Assembly: GCA_016946835.1 (NCBI GenBank)
Contig: JACVTC010000152.1
Location: 52,501 to 116,500, forward strand
Direction: 5' to 3'
Length of the DNA stretch: 64,000 nt
Source of the DNA: Neocallimastix lanati (nom. inval.)
Taxonomy: Eukaryota > Neocallimastigomycota > Neocallimastigomycetes > Neocallimastigales > Neocallimastigaceae
Of the stretch, positions 28,286 to 40,063 are shown piece by piece. How positions within the stretch are numbered: position 1 is the first letter of the stretch; the number at the start of each line of letters is the position of its first letter. The position numbers and the translations under genes are program-made. Below the pieces are notes generated by a model. It ran no database searches. It was not told the origin of the DNA and saw nothing but the letters and a program-made list of their open reading frames with translations.

Positions 28286-29629
28286 TTTCATAAAAATTTA
28301 ATTGAAAAATTCATTATATATTATTAAATTTTGTTATTATATTATTCATTATTAGTTTATAATACTAATAGGAAAATAGAAAATAAAATAAAAAAAAAAA
28401 AATTAAAATAAAAACCAAAAAAAAAAAAAAAAAAAAAAAAAAAAGATAATATTAAAATAATAATAAAACATATTATAATAGATATGATATGACAAATAAT
28501 TATCAATTTATTTTAAATCATATCTTTTATGGTATTTAATTTAAAATATATATATATGTATGTATATATATTTTTATTTTTTTTTTTTTTTTTTTTTTTG
28601 TTTTATTAATTGCTATTATGCAATTATTTTTATTAACTTTTTTAATTACATTGTAAATTTTTTCATAAATACGTTTCTATTATAATAATAATGTTAAAAA
28701 AAGTAACAATAAATAAAATTTTTAAAATAGTTTATTAAATTTTGTTATTTTTAGTTATGTGATTGGATATTTTTTCTATTTGATAATATAAAGGATTAGG
28801 TTATATTAATTTGATTATAAAAGGTTAGATTGTTATGTTCTTTTACTAATTTAGTGTGTTTCTCAATCATGCATTTCACAATTGTGTATTTCACAATATG
28901 GCGTATTTTATATGTGGCTTGTTTAAATAATCAAATAAATAATAATCAAATAAATAATAATTAAATAAATAATAATTAAATAAATAATTATTAAATAAAT
29001 AATAAATATTCTCTTTTTATATGTATAATTTATTAATACTCAATTATAAAAATAATTTATATAATTCTTTTTTAATAGAATATATAATTATTTCTTTTGA
29101 AATAATATTTAATACTATTTAATTGAAAAAATATATTTTATTTCTTTTAAAATAATAATTATTTATATATGATTGTATAGATTATCTTAAAAATGGATGG
29201 CTTTATTTTAAAAAAATTAATAAAACAAAAAATTAGGTACTGATTCTGTAACAACGTGTATAATATTAATAATAATTATAATAATTAGCAATAATATTGT
29301 TAATAATAATAATAATAGTATTGATAGTAAAAAAAAGAAATATTAATGTTTGTGACAATGAGTAAAAATAGAAATGTTAATATTAATGACAACGAGTAAA
29401 AATAGAAATGTTAATATTAATGACAGCGAGTAAAAATAGAAATGTTAATACTAATGACAGTGAGTGGAAATAGAAATATTAAAATTAGTGGCAGTGAGGG
29501 GTGAAAATAATAGTATCATTATTTATATAATGTAGTAAATCGGACAATTGGTGAAAATAGTGTTAATATTAGTAATTTTCTGAATAAGAATAATGAATGT
29601 GTAAATATATATATAACATTGTACTGATT
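28286..29629. other. Intergenic stretch with simple repeats
   Basis: No gene seen. It contains poly-A (about 28417-28444), a TAATAATTAAATAAA-type block near 28926-29008 and a 34-bp minisatellite (listed). Confidence 0.55.
29354..29500. repeat. 34-bp minisatellite, four to five copies
   Basis: Units begin GACAATGAGTAAAAATAG at 29354, 29388, 29422 and 29456, with a diverged copy at 29490. The spacing is exactly 34 bp. Divergence grows to the right. All frames contain stops. Confidence 0.9.
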
Positions 29630-29776
29630 ATATAACTTTCTTCTTTGTGGAATTGGTAGAGGAGATGCAGACATTATTGATTTAGATTATAAAAAAAAGG
29701 AATGGGAATGTTTTTATTTTAATAACTAAATCATTTCTGATGATTATTCTAAAACGTCATTCTTAGTGGCGACCGA

Positions 29777-29822
<46 letters not shown>

Positions 29823-30010
29823 GAAATTATACCTAGGCTTTGTACTCGACAAGGATTGTTATTCCGACAGCATAAGCGCAAATTAATCAGGAACGTCAAC
29901 TCTGAAAATGCAGTAAGACAGGTTTAGCAGGGCCAATGCCTCTGAAGGAGAAAACCATAAATTTCTTCTGGATTGTCTCCAGCCCTAATCCGAAATAAGA
30001 ATTCCTTTTT
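29630..30010. mobile_element. Poly-T-bounded retroposon remnant, unclassified
   Basis: A 37-nt poly-T (29783-29819) is followed by about 190 bp that is clearly less AT-rich than its surroundings. Read on the minus strand it would be a short insert with a 3' poly-A tail. It does not share the LINE 3' end seen elsewhere in the window. Just left of the poly-T, a plus-strand reading contains LLCGIGRGDADIIDLDY and SKTSFLVATDGS, fragments that resemble LINE endonuclease and RNase H motifs, but they are too short to be sure. Confidence 0.4.
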
Positions 30011-30616
30011 AAATAGAAATTTTATAGTCTGGAGGTAAGGATATGAACTTTTTTTCTAAAAATATTTATATATTATATTTTGATTATTACAATTTATTTT
30101 ATATTACTATTTAAAAAAAAAAAAAAAAAAATTTGTTCTAATTGGACAAATATTATTTTTTTTTTTTATTAATTTAAATAAATAAATATATAAATAAAGT
30201 TAAAGTTCACAATAATTGCTGTTATAGAGAAAAAAAAAAAAAGAATAATTATTTTATATTATTTTATATAACTAAATAAATAAATAATAGATATTATAAT
30301 AATATTATAATAAATAATATATAATTAAAACTATTTAATTTTTTGTTTTATTTTATTATTTTATTTTTTTTATTAATAATATTATTAAATAAATAATAAT
30401 TTTAATATTTTAATAAATAATAATACAATTTTTTTTTTTTTTTAAAATATGTAATAATTATATTATTACAATATATTACAATACTATATTTTTTCTTTTA
30501 TCTTCAAAATAGATGATTCTTATATTTAAATATTTAAATATTACATAACCATTATTATTTAAAAAAATATTATATTAAATAATTTTAATTTTAAATAAAT
30601 ATATATTTATTCATTA

Positions 30617-31382
30617 TTATTCTTTATATTGTAATTGTGAACGCTGTTTATAAAGTTCTTCGACCCATTTTAATACAACTGGATGTGTAAATACTCCTTT
30701 TGTAGTTTCAAAAAAAGAATCTAATCTTTTACCTTCTCCTATAAATGTAAAATATAATTAAATAAAAAAAAAAAAAAAAAAAAAAAACAAGAAATTATGT
30801 TTCAATATATATTTTTATTAATAAGATATTTTAGTTTTAAAAAGTATTTATATTTATATTATATAAATTCTATATAAATTAATTTACTTTTTTCATATTC
30901 ATAAGCTTGAAGAATCATCTAAATTTTTTTTTTAAAAAAAAGAAAAAAAAAAAAAATATAAATTTATTTTAATTTATTTATAAAACTTAATATATATATG
31001 TATATATATATTTAAAATAAAATTTTTATTTACTTCAAATTTATCCAAATTATTAACTAGAATTGCTTCTGGAGTTTTCTTTTCTTCGAATTCAAGCCAT
31101 AGAGATAAAATTTCTTCACCAGCTTCTTTATTATCAATTTTATTACATAAATTCATAAATGCTTCCTTTATTTTAATATTAAACAAATAAGTAATAAATA
31201 AAATATTTAATATAAATAAAACAATTTGATAAAACAAATTATATTATAATTGTATATATTATATAATTATTAATATAACAAAAAATAAATGAATGAATAA
31301 ATTAATAAATAAATAAATACTTTTTCTCTTTGAAATTTGTCTTCCTTTGAAACACCACTAATATTTAATATTTAATATTGTA

Positions 31383-31457
<75 letters not shown>

Positions 31458-32267
31458 ATTATTTTTTAATTGAAATAGATTAAAAAGTAAATTTATATTT
31501 TAATTTATATTTTAAATATTTTTTTAAAATGTATGATACCTAAAAGGAGTAATATCACCAACAAGACTTTCACCTAAATCATGAACAATTGACATTTTGA
31601 CACATCTTTATAATAAATATAAATTATGTCATAATAAAAATCATTAGAATAGATAATTGTAATTATTGTAATAATTCATATTAAGAAATGATATATTATT
31701 AGATTAAAAATATTATTTCATTTTTTCAATGGTTGAAATTTTTATTTTAATAATTGAAATTTACTTGTCTTTGTTTAATGTATCATCTTTAATGAGCATA
31801 GCTAAGACACCCATTCTATGCATATGATCACTAATACTTTCTGGATTTGTAATTTTTGCATTAACCCATCTAATTTATTTTGATTTTATAACAAATAATT
31901 TTATAATCCGGATTTGAAATTCATAAATTTATAATATTAAATTTAAAAAATTAGAATTTATTTAAATATATATATATATATATATATATTATTATTATTA
32001 TTAATATTATTATTTTATAATGATATTTTTTATTTTTTTGATTTGCAATTACTATTTTTATTATTTTTTAAATTTTATAATTTTATTACTTATGAAATAT
32101 AATTTAAGATTTTATTTTATTTTATTTTTATTTTTATTTTATTATTTCTTATTTTAAATAAAACAATAATATTTATCATTAAATTTATATTAATACCCTG
32201 TCCGTTTTGTAGTTTTTAAATTTTCACAAATATGCATAAATTCTAATACTGAAGTAATTTTATCCAT
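30617..32267 (-). CDS. HDDC2: HD-domain 5'-deoxynucleotidase-like protein (HDDC2/YfbR family)
   Basis: Seven short exons on the minus strand (32197-32267, 31765-31869, 31540-31605, 31321-31357, 31034-31165, 30888-30918, 30617-30738) sum to 564 bp, coding 187 residues; all junctions are GT-AG and in frame. Family members are metal-dependent nucleoside 5'-monophosphatases of about 190-215 residues acting on dNMPs in the cytosol. Conserved residues are present: W25 in the GWV turn, H39 in ISDHMHRMG, H67-D68 and E71 in VHDLGE, VGDITPF after it, and D134 in NNLDKFE. The protein starts MDKITSVLEFMH and ends LQYKE. Nothing is missing, so it is predicted active. One intron contains a (TTA)n array. 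Exons of 31 and 37 bp make automatic prediction of this gene prone to error. Confidence 0.9.
31384..31455. repeat. (TTA)n microsatellite in an intron
   Basis: About 24 TTA units inside the intron between the third and fourth exons of the HD-domain gene. Confidence 0.9.
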
Positions 32268-32906
32268 TTATTGAAATTAAACTTTCTTTTTTTTTTTTTT
32301 TTTTTAAGATAATAAAAGAAATTTGAATTTCAAAATTTCAACTAATATTTTATTTTTGAAAATTTTATTAATAATAATATTTAATAATAAAAAAAATTAA
32401 AAAATTATTATTTTTATATTTAATGATAAATTAAAAAATTTATTATAATTTTTTTTATATTATATTTAATTTTATTATTATTATTATTTTTTTATTATAT
32501 TTAATTTTATTATTGTTATTTTTTTTTTTTTTTTTTTTTTTTTAATAGAAAAATTTGAAAATTTTTTATATTAAATTTAATATAATATTATAATATAATA
32601 TTATAGGTATTTTTATTTATTAATAAAAGAAATATATTTATTAGGAAGTTTAAATTATTAATTTATAGAATATTGAAATAAGAAAAAAAGTAATAATTAT
32701 TCATCCAAATTGTATATTTTTTTTGGAAACTTTTTATAAATGTTCCTTTATATTAAGTTGATATTAAATATTTTAAAATCCAGTTATTGAATAAATTAAT
32801 TATAAAATTATTATTAATTCTATGAATGACAATGAATAATTAAAAATATTTAAGAATTAAAAAAAAAAAAAATTAAAAGAATTCAGGCCATTTTTCTAAA
32901 AGTTAT

Positions 32907-32940
<34 letters not shown>

Positions 32941-33202
32941 AATGAAATAATTTAAAAATAAAGAAAGAATTAGATGATCCATTTTTATTTATTTTCTATT
33001 AATGATATTTAATAAAATAAAATGAAGAAAAAAAAATAATCTCTATATAAACAGTGAAGAGTTAATTAAACTCTTTTCTAATCAAAATAATAATTGTAAA
33101 ATTTAATTATTTTTGATTTATATTAAGAAAAGAGAACAAATTACTTGGGTTTGATGAATAAGAAGCACTAATAATAGATGTTCTTTTTATTCATGTTGGT
33201 TA

Positions 33203-33204
<2 letters not shown>
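32268..33204. other. Intergenic AT-rich spacer
   Basis: No gene seen. Near 33147-33193 an imperfect inverted repeat (ATGAATAAGAA / TTTTTATTCAT) lies just before a LINE poly-T tail; it may be chance. Confidence 0.5.
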
Positions 33205-33242
<38 letters not shown>

Positions 33243-33509
33243 CTGGGAAGAGAATATAGAATTTCATTGTTTTATTTATTAATTATTAAAATATTAATAT
33301 ATTGTATTGGTCTTAAATGAAGAAATATATTATAAATATATTAAGAAAAAAAAAAAAAAAATAAAAGAATATATAAAAAATTTATCAAATAAAATGAATA
33401 TTAAAGTATGGTTTAATAATGAATATAGTTAATGTAATAAAATAATAGTAAAGAGAAAATTTAATAGTAATTTTGGTAAAATAAAATGTACCGAAATCAT
33501 TGATAAAAT

Positions 33510-34415
33510 CTAATAATTTCGATCATTACTGAAGGGGATATCTAAGTAAATATACATAAATTCTTTAGGGATAGAATATATACCAAGGTGAAATGTAGGT
33601 TCTTCATAACCAGGATACGAAACAAAATTTAAGGATTTAATAACTATCGTAGCGCATTTATTGATACCAAAACACATTTCATTTTTATTAGCCCAACAAA
33701 AAACATGACGAAGTAGTGCTTTTATTTTTCTTTCACTAGGGGCTATAAGAACAATGTCATCAGCAAAAAGACCACCACAACATTTTTTATTACCAATACT
33801 AAAACAATATTTATCACAATTATTTAAAATATCATTAATGAATAAATTAAACAAAATTGGTGATAACGGACAACCTTGTCTAACACCACGATGAATAGGA
33901 AATTCATTTGATAACATATCAAGGTAACGAGCTCTAGCTTTAGAAGTAAGATAGAGCTTAAATATGAAATCAAAACATTTGTCATGGATACCAAGGTGAA
34001 AGATTTTTGTAAGAATGTTGAAAATGGGAACAGAGTCGTAGGCTTTTTTTTCAGATCAAGAAAAACTACATATGTGAATTTACTTTTAAATTTTCTTCTT
34101 TGACAAATTTCTCTAATAAAAATGTAGAGACTGATATATTCTTCATGATTGCGAAAGCCAAACTGTTCAGGTTTAATAAAATTATGTTCAAATGCATATT
34201 TAGAGATTCTATCTGTGACTATTTTTGTTGGAATTTTAAGACCGCCGTTGATAAGAGAGATACCTCTATAATTATTAAATTTAGAAAGATCGCCTTTCTT
34301 TGGAATAGAAATAATAGATGCAGAGTTCCATTCATTAGGAAAAGAACTTTCCAAATTTTATTAAAATTAATCTCAAGGCATTTACCAGCAGAAGGAAATC
34401 TTTCTTTTAGGTCAT
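33510..34415 (-). pseudogene. LINE reverse transcriptase fragment, frameshifted
   Basis: Minus-strand reading shows the ordered RT motifs of non-LTR elements: WNSASIISIPKKGD, FNNYRGISLING, EQFGFRN, FTYVVFLDLKK (motif A), HRGVRQGCPLSPILFNLFI (motif B) and LFADDIVL (motif C, catalytic Asp pair). An extra A in an eight-A run near 34045-34055 shifts the frame between DLKK and the expected AYDSVP, so the two halves lie in different frames. No start codon belongs to it; the endonuclease domain and the normal C-terminal zinc-finger region are absent. It is a dead copy. Confidence 0.88.
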
Positions 34416-34417
34416 GA

Positions 34418-34648
34418 TTTATTGAATTACTAGGGCAAGATTCATCCTTCGTAGAAATAGATGACGATCCTGTATTATCATTATGTCTTATCAGTACGAC
34501 GTCGACGCTCTTGGATAAGTTTGGTATTTTGCAATACCTATCAAATAATAGCTCAAACGAACTACTTATGATAGGTATTGCACTTGTTAAGAATTCCGCC
34601 AAGCCCACAATTTTTGGAACAGGTGACTCAGATGAACCTTTGAAAAGT
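34418..34648 (-). repeat. 231-bp near-identical duplicate of LINE C-terminal sequence (partner at 35006-35236)
   Basis: This segment matches 35006-35236 at a constant offset of 588 bp with only one base difference that I can see. The adjoining 34649-34709 matches 35685-35746, so the left copy lacks about 450 bp present in the right one. Confidence 0.9.
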
Positions 34649-34707
34649 TTTGACCTTTAATACCTTGAAATTTGGCAACTGATTTCCAGTAACGTTCTAA
34701 ATATCGT

Positions 34708-34709
<2 letters not shown>

Positions 34710-34743
<34 letters not shown>

Positions 34744-35790
34744 CAGGGAAGAGAATACACTTACAAAACTTTATTAAATTTTATTTTAAAAAAATACATG
34801 TAGGTGAAAAGTACATTTTAAATTAAAAATAAAAAAATTTAAAAAATAAATAAAAATAAAAAAGCTCGAAAATACTATGTATTTCGGCAAGTTGTACTAT
34901 GCGTGAATTTTTCCCTTCCTATCAAATAAAAAAGAAATAAAATTTAGAAGTAACATCTTTAAAATAGATAGTGTGGTGTCCACTAAACTCTCCCCGGATT
35001 CATCATTTATTGAATTACTAGGGCAAGATTCATCCTTCGTAGAAATAGATGACGATCCTGTATTATCATTATGCCTTATCAGTACGACGTCGACGCTCTT
35101 GGATAAGTTTGGTATTTTGCAATACCTATCAAATAATAGCTCAAACGAACTACTTATGATAGGTATTGCACTTGTTAAGAATTCCGCCAAGCCCACAATT
35201 TTTGGAACAGGTGACTCAGATGAACCTTTGAAAAGTAGTTCATTTAATTGTCTCTGTTCCCCACTATCGAAATGTAGCTCATTTAAAATTAAAGTTCCAC
35301 CAAGAAGGAACAAGTATATATAATGATTGATATAATCTTCAAAATTAGAAATAGAGTCATAGGAAGAAAGAGGATTAAACGCTCTAATCTTCCTAAGGAA
35401 TAAAACTTAGAGATCATCGATGAAATTTAAAGAATTCCATCTAAAAGATGCAAGAGCATTGCATTTAAAAATCCAATGTTCAAAAGATTGTTTATCTTCG
35501 CCACAACAGGGGCAAGACTTGGGACAATCTTCTGAAACTCTACCCATTCTAATAGCAATAGTAGTATTGTATTTATAACCACAGCGTAAACGTATAATCC
35601 ACGAAAACCCTAAGTTGAATTGGGGATATTTTAAGCTAAGCATAATTATAGCTTTATTGTTTGAGAACTTATTACAATCGTAATTTTGACCTTTAATACC
35701 TTGAAATTTGGCAACTGATTTCCAGTAACGTTCTAAAATATCGTCATATTTATTCAGCTTTAATAGAATTAATTTATATCTAACTATTTA
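34710..35790 (-). mobile_element. 5'-truncated LINE copy
   Basis: The 3' tail is 31 T (34710-34740), then AGACAGGGAAGAGAATACAC, a 3' UTR, and C-terminal coding sequence up to about 35790. It is the same family and orientation as the copy to its left. Upstream of about 35790 a short stretch resembles the LINE end at 52.9 kb (AATTTCTTATCCA). Confidence 0.82.
34897..35760 (-). pseudogene. LINE C-terminal domain with CCHC zinc finger, interrupted by a stop
   Basis: The minus-strand reading runs NKYDDILERYWKSV, FSWIIRLRCGYKYN and EDCPKSCPCCGEDKQSFEHW, the CxxC...H...C finger found after RT in many LINEs. It then meets an in-frame stop after FIDDL (about 35407) and continues as LGGTLILNELHFDSGEQRQL and further to GKIHA. 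Similar sequences sit at 52300-52743 (minus) and 63830-63940 (plus). It carries no RT or endonuclease. Confidence 0.82.
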
Positions 35791-36199
35791 ATTTCTTATC
35801 CATTGATTTAAAACCAGTAGAGTAAGACGCTAAGTCCTTGTATTATCCTAAATATATAATATTTAGTCCAATGAGCTAATTGTTTTTCAGTTGTAGTAAT
35901 AACAGCCCATACAATCGTATATTTATAATTAAATATTTCATTTATATCATACCAAATTTAAACATAATAAACACCATAATTCTAAAATACTTTAATTTAG
36001 ATTTTATATATTTTAAATATTTATTTTATTTATAATATGAAATACTTTACATTAATTTAATAAAAAAATTATATCCCTATAATAACTCTAAATTATAATA
36101 ACACACAAATAATAATTATACACGTTTATTTTTTCGTTTTTAACAATCTTTATTACACCAAATCTGCTCAAATAAAAATACAATATTCATGTTTTAAAC
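35791..36199. other. Spacer between LINE copy and RPL7 3' end
   Basis: Mostly AT-rich. The left 80 bp may be a further LINE 3' remnant. No gene seen. Confidence 0.5.
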
Positions 36200-37265
36200 T
36201 TAGTTCATTCTTTGAACAAGGTTATTGATGTAGTTTTCACGGTTACCGGCTTCACCATTTTGGATGAAGTGGTTAGTCTTCTTACCCTTGAAACCACCAG
36301 TTGGGTTAGAGAGCTTGAAAGTCCAGAGGAAGTTGTTGGCTTGCTTAAAGTTTGGTCCAACAGTGTAAATTTCGTGAATAAGATCTTCAATACAGACAAT
36401 ACCATATTTACCAAGTTCTTGAGCAATGATAGCATTATCAGTAATTGGAATTCTTTGCTTGTTAATCTTAGCAAAACCACGCTTGTAGATAAGTTCACGT
36501 ACGGTCTTAAGGTTTGGAGTACCGTAGGTAACGTATGGTTCGACTAACTTTAACATAGTAACAGTAGCCTTGTTGAGCTTAACAAAAGTACCATTGTTAA
36601 TTTGAATGATACGAAGAAGTTGAAGGATCTTACGAGCCTTTGGTGGAACATTGGAGATACCCTTAATTCTAACAACGAAAGCTAACTTTGGTTCAGCTGG
36701 GACGTAGAAAGAACCTTGAGCCTTAGCTTGTCTTTGGAGACGAATTTCGTTACGTTCAGCAGCCTTGTATTCCTTAGCATATTGTTGGGCACGTTGGTAG
36801 GCAACCTTACGAGCGTTACGGTTGGCGACCTTGGATTCAGCCTTAGCAGCAGCCTTAGCAGCGGCAATTTTTTCTTGAGCCTTAGCCTTCTTTAATAAAG
36901 TTTCTGGAACAGCTTTAGTGGCACTAATAATTATATATAAACATTTAATTAGTAATCAATAATTACTTTAATTTCTCTGAAATATATTCAAAATACAATA
37001 TCATAACGGTACACACATTCATTAATTTCTCATTAAATTGAAATTATTATATTTTGTTCATTATTAATAATTCTACTCTACTCTAATATAAATGATAATC
37101 ATTTATTTAAGAACAATATAACATTAAAGAACCTATTCATTTTATTATATTTTCTTTTTGTTGTTTTGTTCTTTAAGATTATATGCTCTTTCTGATCTTA
37201 TGTACCAAATAAAGTATTTGAATTCATGATTTCATTTATATATAATTAATTTTTACATACACCAT
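36200..37265 (-). CDS. RPL7: 60S ribosomal protein L7 (uL30)
   Basis: Structural protein of the large ribosomal subunit. Exon 2 (36200-36923) carries nearly all of it; exon 1 is only ATGGT (37261-37265), with donor GTATGT. Together they give 242 residues, the usual length of eukaryotic uL30. The N-terminus [20 protein letters not shown] is followed by the Ala/Lys/Arg-rich extension, then [76 protein letters not shown] and the end NLVQRMN. Codons are clearly different from neighbours (many GCC, CGT, AAG, GGT), as expected for a highly expressed gene. The ATG sits in AACAATGG. It is intact. Confidence 0.96.
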
Positions 37266-38043
37266 TGTTAATAATCTTACTTAACGATTGAAGAGGAGGT
37301 TTTAAAATAATTAATTAAATTTTTAATATATTTATTTCTAAAATTTGATATTACCCAATCATAAGTTTTGACCAATCAGTAATTTGAGAAAAGTATTATT
37401 TTTAAATATATATTTAAATTATCAATTTTTTTTTTGAATTTATATTTTAAAGCCATATAAATTATTTATTATTCATTATAAAATTAAATATATTAAATAT
37501 TATTTATTAGGATATATATACATATATATTATATATATTATTCTGTATTTGATGAAGGGTGTTAAAAAAGAATTATTAAAAATTATTTTATATTTATATT
37601 TCAACCTTTATTTTATTTTTATTAATACTTTTTTACAATACTTTATTGTACATTATATTTATTTTATTTTTTAATTAAGCTATTTTTTTAAAATTGATTT
37701 TTTATTATAAGATATTAAGTAAATTAAATATTAGTTGAAAGAGTTATTATTTTATCTTTGAATAATAAATATAATGTACAATAAAATTTTAAATTATGAA
37801 AGTTTTTTAACTTTTAACAGAGAATTTCCTATGAAATTTAGAGTAGAGTGTGATAAATTTCAACAGAATTTTAAGTTAAAAAAAAATAAACAAACAAGTT
37901 TTTAATAATCAAGTATTTTTTTTACAATTTAAAAACTTATTACGATCTTATAATTATTTTTTAAATTACAAAACTTTTTTAATAATAGTATTTATTTATA
38001 TTTTTAATATTAAAAAGGTTTATTCTTTTAAAATAGATGATAG
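37266..38043. other. Divergent intergenic region between RPL7 and the Cys-rich gene
   Basis: Contains the RPL7 promoter and 5' UTR side (minus strand) and any missing 5' exon of the plus-strand gene that follows. No discrete element can be named. Confidence 0.5.
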
Positions 38044-38848
38044 TTACTTTATACTTATGAAAATATTACTAGTTTTAAAAATTATGATGAATACGTAAAT
38101 ATTAGTAATTCGAATCGGACATTAAAAAAATCTGAAATATTGAAAATCAAAAATAAACATTCCCTAACTTATTTCTGTAAAAATGATATATGTACCCAAG
38201 TAAATACTAATTATTTAAAACTTTTTGTTGAAATTCCGGATCAAGACGGAAATAAAAAAATATATATAGTTAAAACATATAAATATAATGATTTGGATTT
38301 AAAAGATAAAAGTTTTATAGCACTTGCCCCAATGGACCTTAAATATATTTATGATAAAAAAAATAAAAGATATAGTAAAAAATATACTTATGCAGATATT
38401 TCCTTTAAATGTACATCTAATTATCAATGTTTATCTAATAAATGTATTGACGGAGCTTGTATATTTAATGAAGAAAATCCAATTGATTTTTGTGCTCCTA
38501 TTTATAAATTTTTTATTTTTTTAGGTAGACATTCATATATGCATTGTGGTAAAACAATTGGTGAACCATGTAAAAGGAATAACGAATGTGGATCGAAAAC
38601 GTGTTTAAAAAATAATATTTGTTCATCAGTACGTTATCCTTCAGATTCTGATGGTTTGGCAGAATTTATTATTATATTATATACGGTTATTACTATAATG
38701 TTTATTTCTATTATATCATGTATTTGCTGTTGTATTAAATCAATAATTAAAAAGATTAAATTAAATTAAACATCAAATATTTATTAGTAGAGATACTAAT
38801 GAAATTGATGAAATAACTACTATATCTGAAAATTTTGGTGGAGTTTAA
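38044..38848 (+). CDS. Cys-rich single-pass membrane protein, probably decayed
   Basis: The open frame runs from a stop at 38041 to TAA at 38767-38769 and has no in-frame ATG before the conserved part, so either an upstream signal-peptide exon (acceptor possible at 38042-38043) is unseen or the start is lost. Features: KHSLTYFCKNDICTQV; a paired-Cys module KCTSNYQCLSNKCIDGAC; a second CGKTIGEPCKRNNECGSK with CLKNNIC; then a transmembrane helix (IIILYTVITIMFISIIS) and a Cys/Lys tail. After the stop, the +1 frame continues as HQIFISRDTNEIDEITTISE to a TAA at 38846-38848, like a cytoplasmic tail, so a one-base loss probably truncated it. Likely an extracellular or type I membrane protein; function unknown. 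Such Cys modules followed by one helix are common in gut fungi. Confidence 0.6.
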
Positions 38849-38991
38849 TTACTACATTTAATTGTTACACAATAATTTATATCATTTAAAATTAATTATA
38901 AATCATAAATAATACTAAAATAATAATAATAAATAATAATTAAATAATAAATTATTAATAAAATAATAATAAAAATACTTAATAATATAAT

Positions 38992-39177
38992 TGTTAAGAG
39001 TCATGAATTTGTGGTTTATAATTATGTCAATTTTATTAATATATTTTATGATAAAGAGTTACAAATATTAAATTATATTAATTTACATGCTTTTATATTA
39101 ACATATTGTGGCTTATACATTACATTACATACATTACATTTTAATACATTTAAACTCATATTTCACATATTCTAACA
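38992..39177 (-). repeat. 3' LTR of the non-autonomous element
   Basis: 186 bp, TG...CA ends; partner of 40064-40249. Confidence 0.92.
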
Positions 39178-40048
39178 TTCCCCCCTAAACCAAGTTATTC
39201 TACTAAATGAATAATTTTGGTTTATAGGTGAATATGTACATAGCAATACATAACAATAATACTTTGTGAAATTTATATCATTATTCTAAAATTTAATTAA
39301 CTATTAAATTTCTATTTCATATTATATCATTAATTGAATTTTATATATATACTTTATGTATATTATTTGCTAATTTTATCTTAGATATTTATATTATTAC
39401 CCATTGTACGTTTTTGTGGTTAAAACGCCTAAAACCTTTATAATTTGGGTATTTTTAATATTAAAAATTATTTAAATATGGATTGGACACCTATCTGGGT
39501 TTACACCATCCTGTTATATTATATTAAGGCAACCTCGTTGGGATTCACGCCAAATTAATAATGACAACACATGGTTTACCTCTTTGGTTTTACGTACTCT
39601 TGACAACTCATGGATTAACTCTTTGGTTTTTACGTCATTTTATTTATTTTAATTAGTTAAAAATTTTATTTTCTTTAATAAAATAGTTTGTAATATTCAA
39701 AAATAATTTATAATAATCAATTAATGCTTATGATAATTTCAATTATTAAGAGTCTCAAAATAATATGTTCATTTAATATATTTCACGTTTCTTTTTTTTT
39801 CTTTAAGCGTGTTAACTTTATGTAGGGGAATTTCTTGTATTAAGTTATTAGATATTTACTCGTTTTCAGAATTTTTGAAATTTAGTGATCTAAATTTCAA
39901 TCTTGATCAATTTTGATTTAAATTCCAAAAAATTGACATAATGGCAACCTTTATCATAATATTCTTCTTTTAACTTCTTTATGTCCTTCTTGACATAATA
40001 TTGTTTCCGACAAAAAATTCTTTTGCTAAGAATCTTTTTAAGAGTCAG

Positions 40049-40063
40049 ATGAGACTCTTAATC
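40049..40063 (-). promoter_or_regulatory. Primer-binding site, tRNA-Lys(CUU) anticodon-arm type
   Basis: The plus strand reads ATGAGACTCTTAATC directly against the LTR that starts at 40064. The element RNA (minus strand) is therefore complementary to the anticodon arm of tRNA-Lys(CUU). The same 15 bases occur at 47595-47609. Confidence 0.75.

Larger units (their letters stand above)
33205..34709 (-). mobile_element. Non-LTR retrotransposon (LINE) copy with rearranged domains
   Basis: Minus-strand element. Its 3' end is a poly-A tail (35 T on the plus strand, 33205-33239) next to the terminal sequence read here as AGACTGGGAAGAGAATA, which recurs at other LINE ends in this window. It contains a reverse-transcriptase region (33510 to about 34415), but the C-terminal-domain fragment (34418-34648) lies 5' of the RT instead of 3'. 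Its 5' end directly abuts the poly-A tail of the next copy. Confidence 0.85.

Noticed and set aside
34973-35323. Plus-strand 116-codon open frame
   Set aside because: Antisense of the LINE C-terminal domain, whose minus-strand reading matches other LINE copies.
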